The notes beneath the pieces are model-generated. The model searched no databases and was not told where the DNA came from. It saw nothing but the letters and a program-made list of their open reading frames with translations. This document shows positions 61,858-64,000 of a stretch of DNA of 64,000 bases, one piece after another. The stretch comes from Brevipalpus yothersi (Eukaryota; Arthropoda; Arachnida; Trombidiformes; Tenuipalpidae), in NCBI GenBank assembly GCA_003956705.1, contig QZCP01000049.1, forward strand, positions 70,334-134,333, given 5' to 3'. A program made the translations under genes and the position numbers. Every line of letters begins with the position of its first letter. Within the stretch, counting starts at the first letter, position 1.

Positions 61858-62428
61858 AAAGCTGAAAACAAGGCTAAAGAAAATGAGAACCAAAGAGAAA
61901 AGCACAAAATCCAGATTCCAGAATTTCTACATTCTAGCATCAACTGTATACCTTGGAGCGCAATATCATGCCGCGAAGTTTGTGCTTCAAGAGTGTTATT
62001 CTTCCAGTTGATCCTGGTGAATTGTTTGCGCAGTATATTATTATCAAGAATGCACGCATACATACTCATCCCCTTTTCTTCTAGAATAGACACATATACA
62101 CACAGGCCAGGGGAATATTATCATCATCATCCTGATCCTCAAATAAACTGTCCAAATACGTAAACAGATTTTGTTAAACACTAATTTGTTGAATATGCTG
62201 AAATGATTTGTTGTTTTGATTAGGATTGATTGTTTGTGAATATTATTGATGAACAAAAGATTTCATCACCGGTTACTGCTTACATACCTACAATCTGATA
62301 GAAAGCGAATGTTGTGAATGTTTTTCCTTGATTGTGCCTCTGTAATCTCCACTCCAAACTATGTGTCCTCCATATTTTCAATGATCATTCTCTCCGGTAA
62401 TGATTAACACAATTTCAATACTCATTAG

Positions 62429-63223
62429 TGTTCCAATCATCTATAATCACGGTGATACACCTGGAAGCCCATACAGACGAAGAGAAGATGTTACTCTTCG
62501 TTATCAATGTGCTTGCAGTGATAATACTTTTGATCATTCTTTATACGATTAAAAAATTTGATTTAACACCTGATATGCTCTGTCCAACCGGAGTTGCCCG
62601 AATTCGATGTCGTGGTAAGGATAAATGTTTAACTGCTGGCATTCGGAGTAAAAGTTTACGAGAAGATGAAGATTTAACTGCCCTGGAAGATGATGATGAA
62701 GATAATCGATCGATTGTCATCTCAGAACTTGCCGATAGTAGATGCAGTTCTGATGTCAGTTTGGCGGATGATCATCACCAGCCGACCAGCCTATTCGGCG
62801 ATCCCATTCCAATATCACTCATGAATGGTACATGCAATGGTATCGGTGGACATGATTCGACCATTAAACATCGAATTCGAGATGTTGATTCGACAACAAA
62901 TCATCTCCATCAGTTATCTACTCATTCTACTCCGTCACCAACACTTTCAACCAATTTGATTTCTCACGATCATCAACAGCAACCACACCACAATCATCAT
63001 CCCATTAATAATACCAAATATTTCGATAAATATCACAACGGTTATTCATCAACCAATCATCATCATGGCAAAAATAATCGAATCAGACGTGATCAATTGT
63101 CATCATATCGAAACATGACCAATGGCTTGGATCATAAGAATAATAGACAAATTGCTCCGCGTGAAGCAATCAAATCATTAACTAGACAAGCGAGTATTGA
63201 TCTGGTGTCAATGGCTGAGAGAG
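62429..63223 (+). CDS. Unrecognised membrane protein, exon with the transmembrane helix
   Basis: Starts after ATTAG with two bases completing a codon and ends with one base of a codon before GTATGT. It holds the membrane helix (about 62490-62550), the Cys-rich juxtamembrane segment and the first part of the low-complexity tail. Codon use (many AAT, CAT, TCA) matches the plexin gene. Confidence 0.75.
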
Positions 63224-64000
63224 GTATGTATGCATGTATATGTAATTTAAATTCTCTTCATTTTGCAAGATTTTGTTCAAAAAAGAAAGAGAATTGATTC
63301 GAAAAAAATTTCCTATTGATTAACACCTTCAATGTCGAGGAATATCGATTGTTACTCTGTATGAAAGCAATATACATATACACACACCTGCATAGACATC
63401 ATCAATCAACACTAATTATGTATGCTAATTATGCATATTCCATGAATACAGGGAGAGAGTATGAGATTCATTGTCTGTTGTTTTTTTTCTCTCTCTCATT
63501 TTATCCTCTCTTATCTATTCTAATTTCATAAATGATAATACAATGTGTGTTCCACCCATACTGATGATTGGCCATGTTGTACCGTTATTGCAGGTAAAAT
63601 GAGCAAAAATGGATCGATGGATGGTGCATCATATTCCTCTGAGTCTGCTTCACCGGACACTGAGGAAGAGATGATGATACCATTTTTGGCCAAACATGAC
63701 CACCACCACAATCGTAACCATCATCATCATAATCACACAACATCATCAGGTAATCGAAAAAGCCAGGCAACGGTAACCACCAAACTGAGGCCAGTCCATG
63801 AATCGCCCCATAAAATCGCATATGGACGCAATAGTAATAGTAATAATAATACTAATAATAATAATACATTCAATAATCGATTTCATCAACGATTCTTGAG
63901 TCGACATCATAGTGATGAGAATCCTAAAAGTGATAATAGTAGCCATTCGATTGTGAAGAAAAAATTGAAGCTTAGTTCTTCATTGGACAAAGAAAATAAT
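62429..64000 (+). CDS. Unrecognised single-pass membrane protein, partial (two exons, open at both ends)
   Basis: Exons 62429-63223 and 63594 to beyond 64000 join in phase 1 (GTATGT donor, TTGCAG acceptor) and stay open to the window end. The first exon begins at an acceptor-like ATTAG, so upstream exons are expected. A short probable extracellular piece (SSIITVIHLEAHTDEEK) precedes a strong helix (MLLFVINVLAVIILLIILYT), then KKFDLTPDMLCPTGVARIRC and CRGKDKCL, an acidic stretch (LREDEDLTALEDDDEDN) and a long His/Asn/Ser-rich tail of more than 350 residues with SLTRQASIDLVSMAERG. Basic residues following the helix suggest a type I orientation with a large cytoplasmic tail. I do not recognise the family; the Cys-containing CPTG...CRGKDKC segment and the acidic/Ser motifs are the best search seeds. 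Confidence 0.75.
63224..63593 (+). other. Intron of the unrecognised membrane protein gene (0.37 kb)
   Basis: Bounded by GTATGT and TTGCAG; AT-rich with a short CT patch at 63488-63498. Confidence 0.75.
63594..64000 (+). CDS. Unrecognised membrane protein, downstream exon (truncated by window end)
   Basis: Encodes KMSKNGSMDGASYSSESASP, DTEEEMMIPFLAKHDHHH and a His/Asn-rich region, then RFLSRHHSDENPKSDNSS and SIVKKKLKLSSSLDKEN, open to the last base. A polar cytoplasmic tail with possible acidic/Ser phosphorylation sites. Confidence 0.75.

Larger units (their letters stand above)
60407..62428. other. Plexin 3' flank and intergenic DNA or upstream intron of the next gene
   Basis: About 2 kb. 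It contains candidate poly(A) signals near 61310 and a CT array (61796-61855). No exon recognised, though the downstream membrane-protein gene needs upstream exons that may lie here. Confidence 0.6.

Overview
The window is eukaryotic nuclear DNA from an arthropod, most likely an acariform mite. The sequence is AT-rich, genes are split by GT-AG introns, and proteins carry Ser/His/Asn/Gln homopolymer tracts. The identifiable receptors (an invertebrate-type NMDA receptor subunit 2 and a class B plexin) look arthropod-like. The mite assignment is an inference from composition and protein style, not from a marker gene.

Layout. 1-3.6 kb is accessory. It holds a Tc1-like DNA transposon remnant (about 1.72-2.87 kb) with a frameshifted, internally deleted DD34E transposase. 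On both sides lie minus-strand exon fragments of an unrecognised gene family, two of which are paralogous copies of the same exon with the same splice donor. 3.6-19.9 kb has no recognisable exon and many (CT)n/(GA)n arrays. 19.9-35.2 kb carries twelve plus-strand exons of Nmdar2, from the middle of the amino-terminal domain to the stop codon; all twelve join in one frame (901 residues). The exons encoding the protein's N-terminus were not found. 35.2-49.7 kb is gene-poor and repeat-rich. At 49.74-49.81 kb there is a minus-strand tRNA-Val(UAC). 50.05-60.41 kb is a complete six-exon plexin (2,366 residues, plus strand, best match PlexB), with one 3.8-kb exon encoding most of the ectodomain, the membrane helix and the start of the cytoplasmic part. 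62.43-64.0 kb has two exons of an unrecognised single-pass membrane protein whose 5' and 3' parts are missing or outside the window.

Biology. Both identified protein genes act in the nervous system: Nmdar2 is the glutamate-binding subunit of an NMDA-type channel, and plexin is a semaphorin receptor with an intracellular GAP domain. Nothing indicates that they form one pathway or operon. The strongest structural oddity is about 30 long CT/GA dinucleotide arrays in introns and intergenic DNA, one of them containing the only assembly gap. They are absent across the plexin locus. I found no clear evidence of a wholly new biological system; the best leads are the lineage-specific channel-pore and plexin variants, the paired minus-strand exon fragments and the unknown membrane protein.
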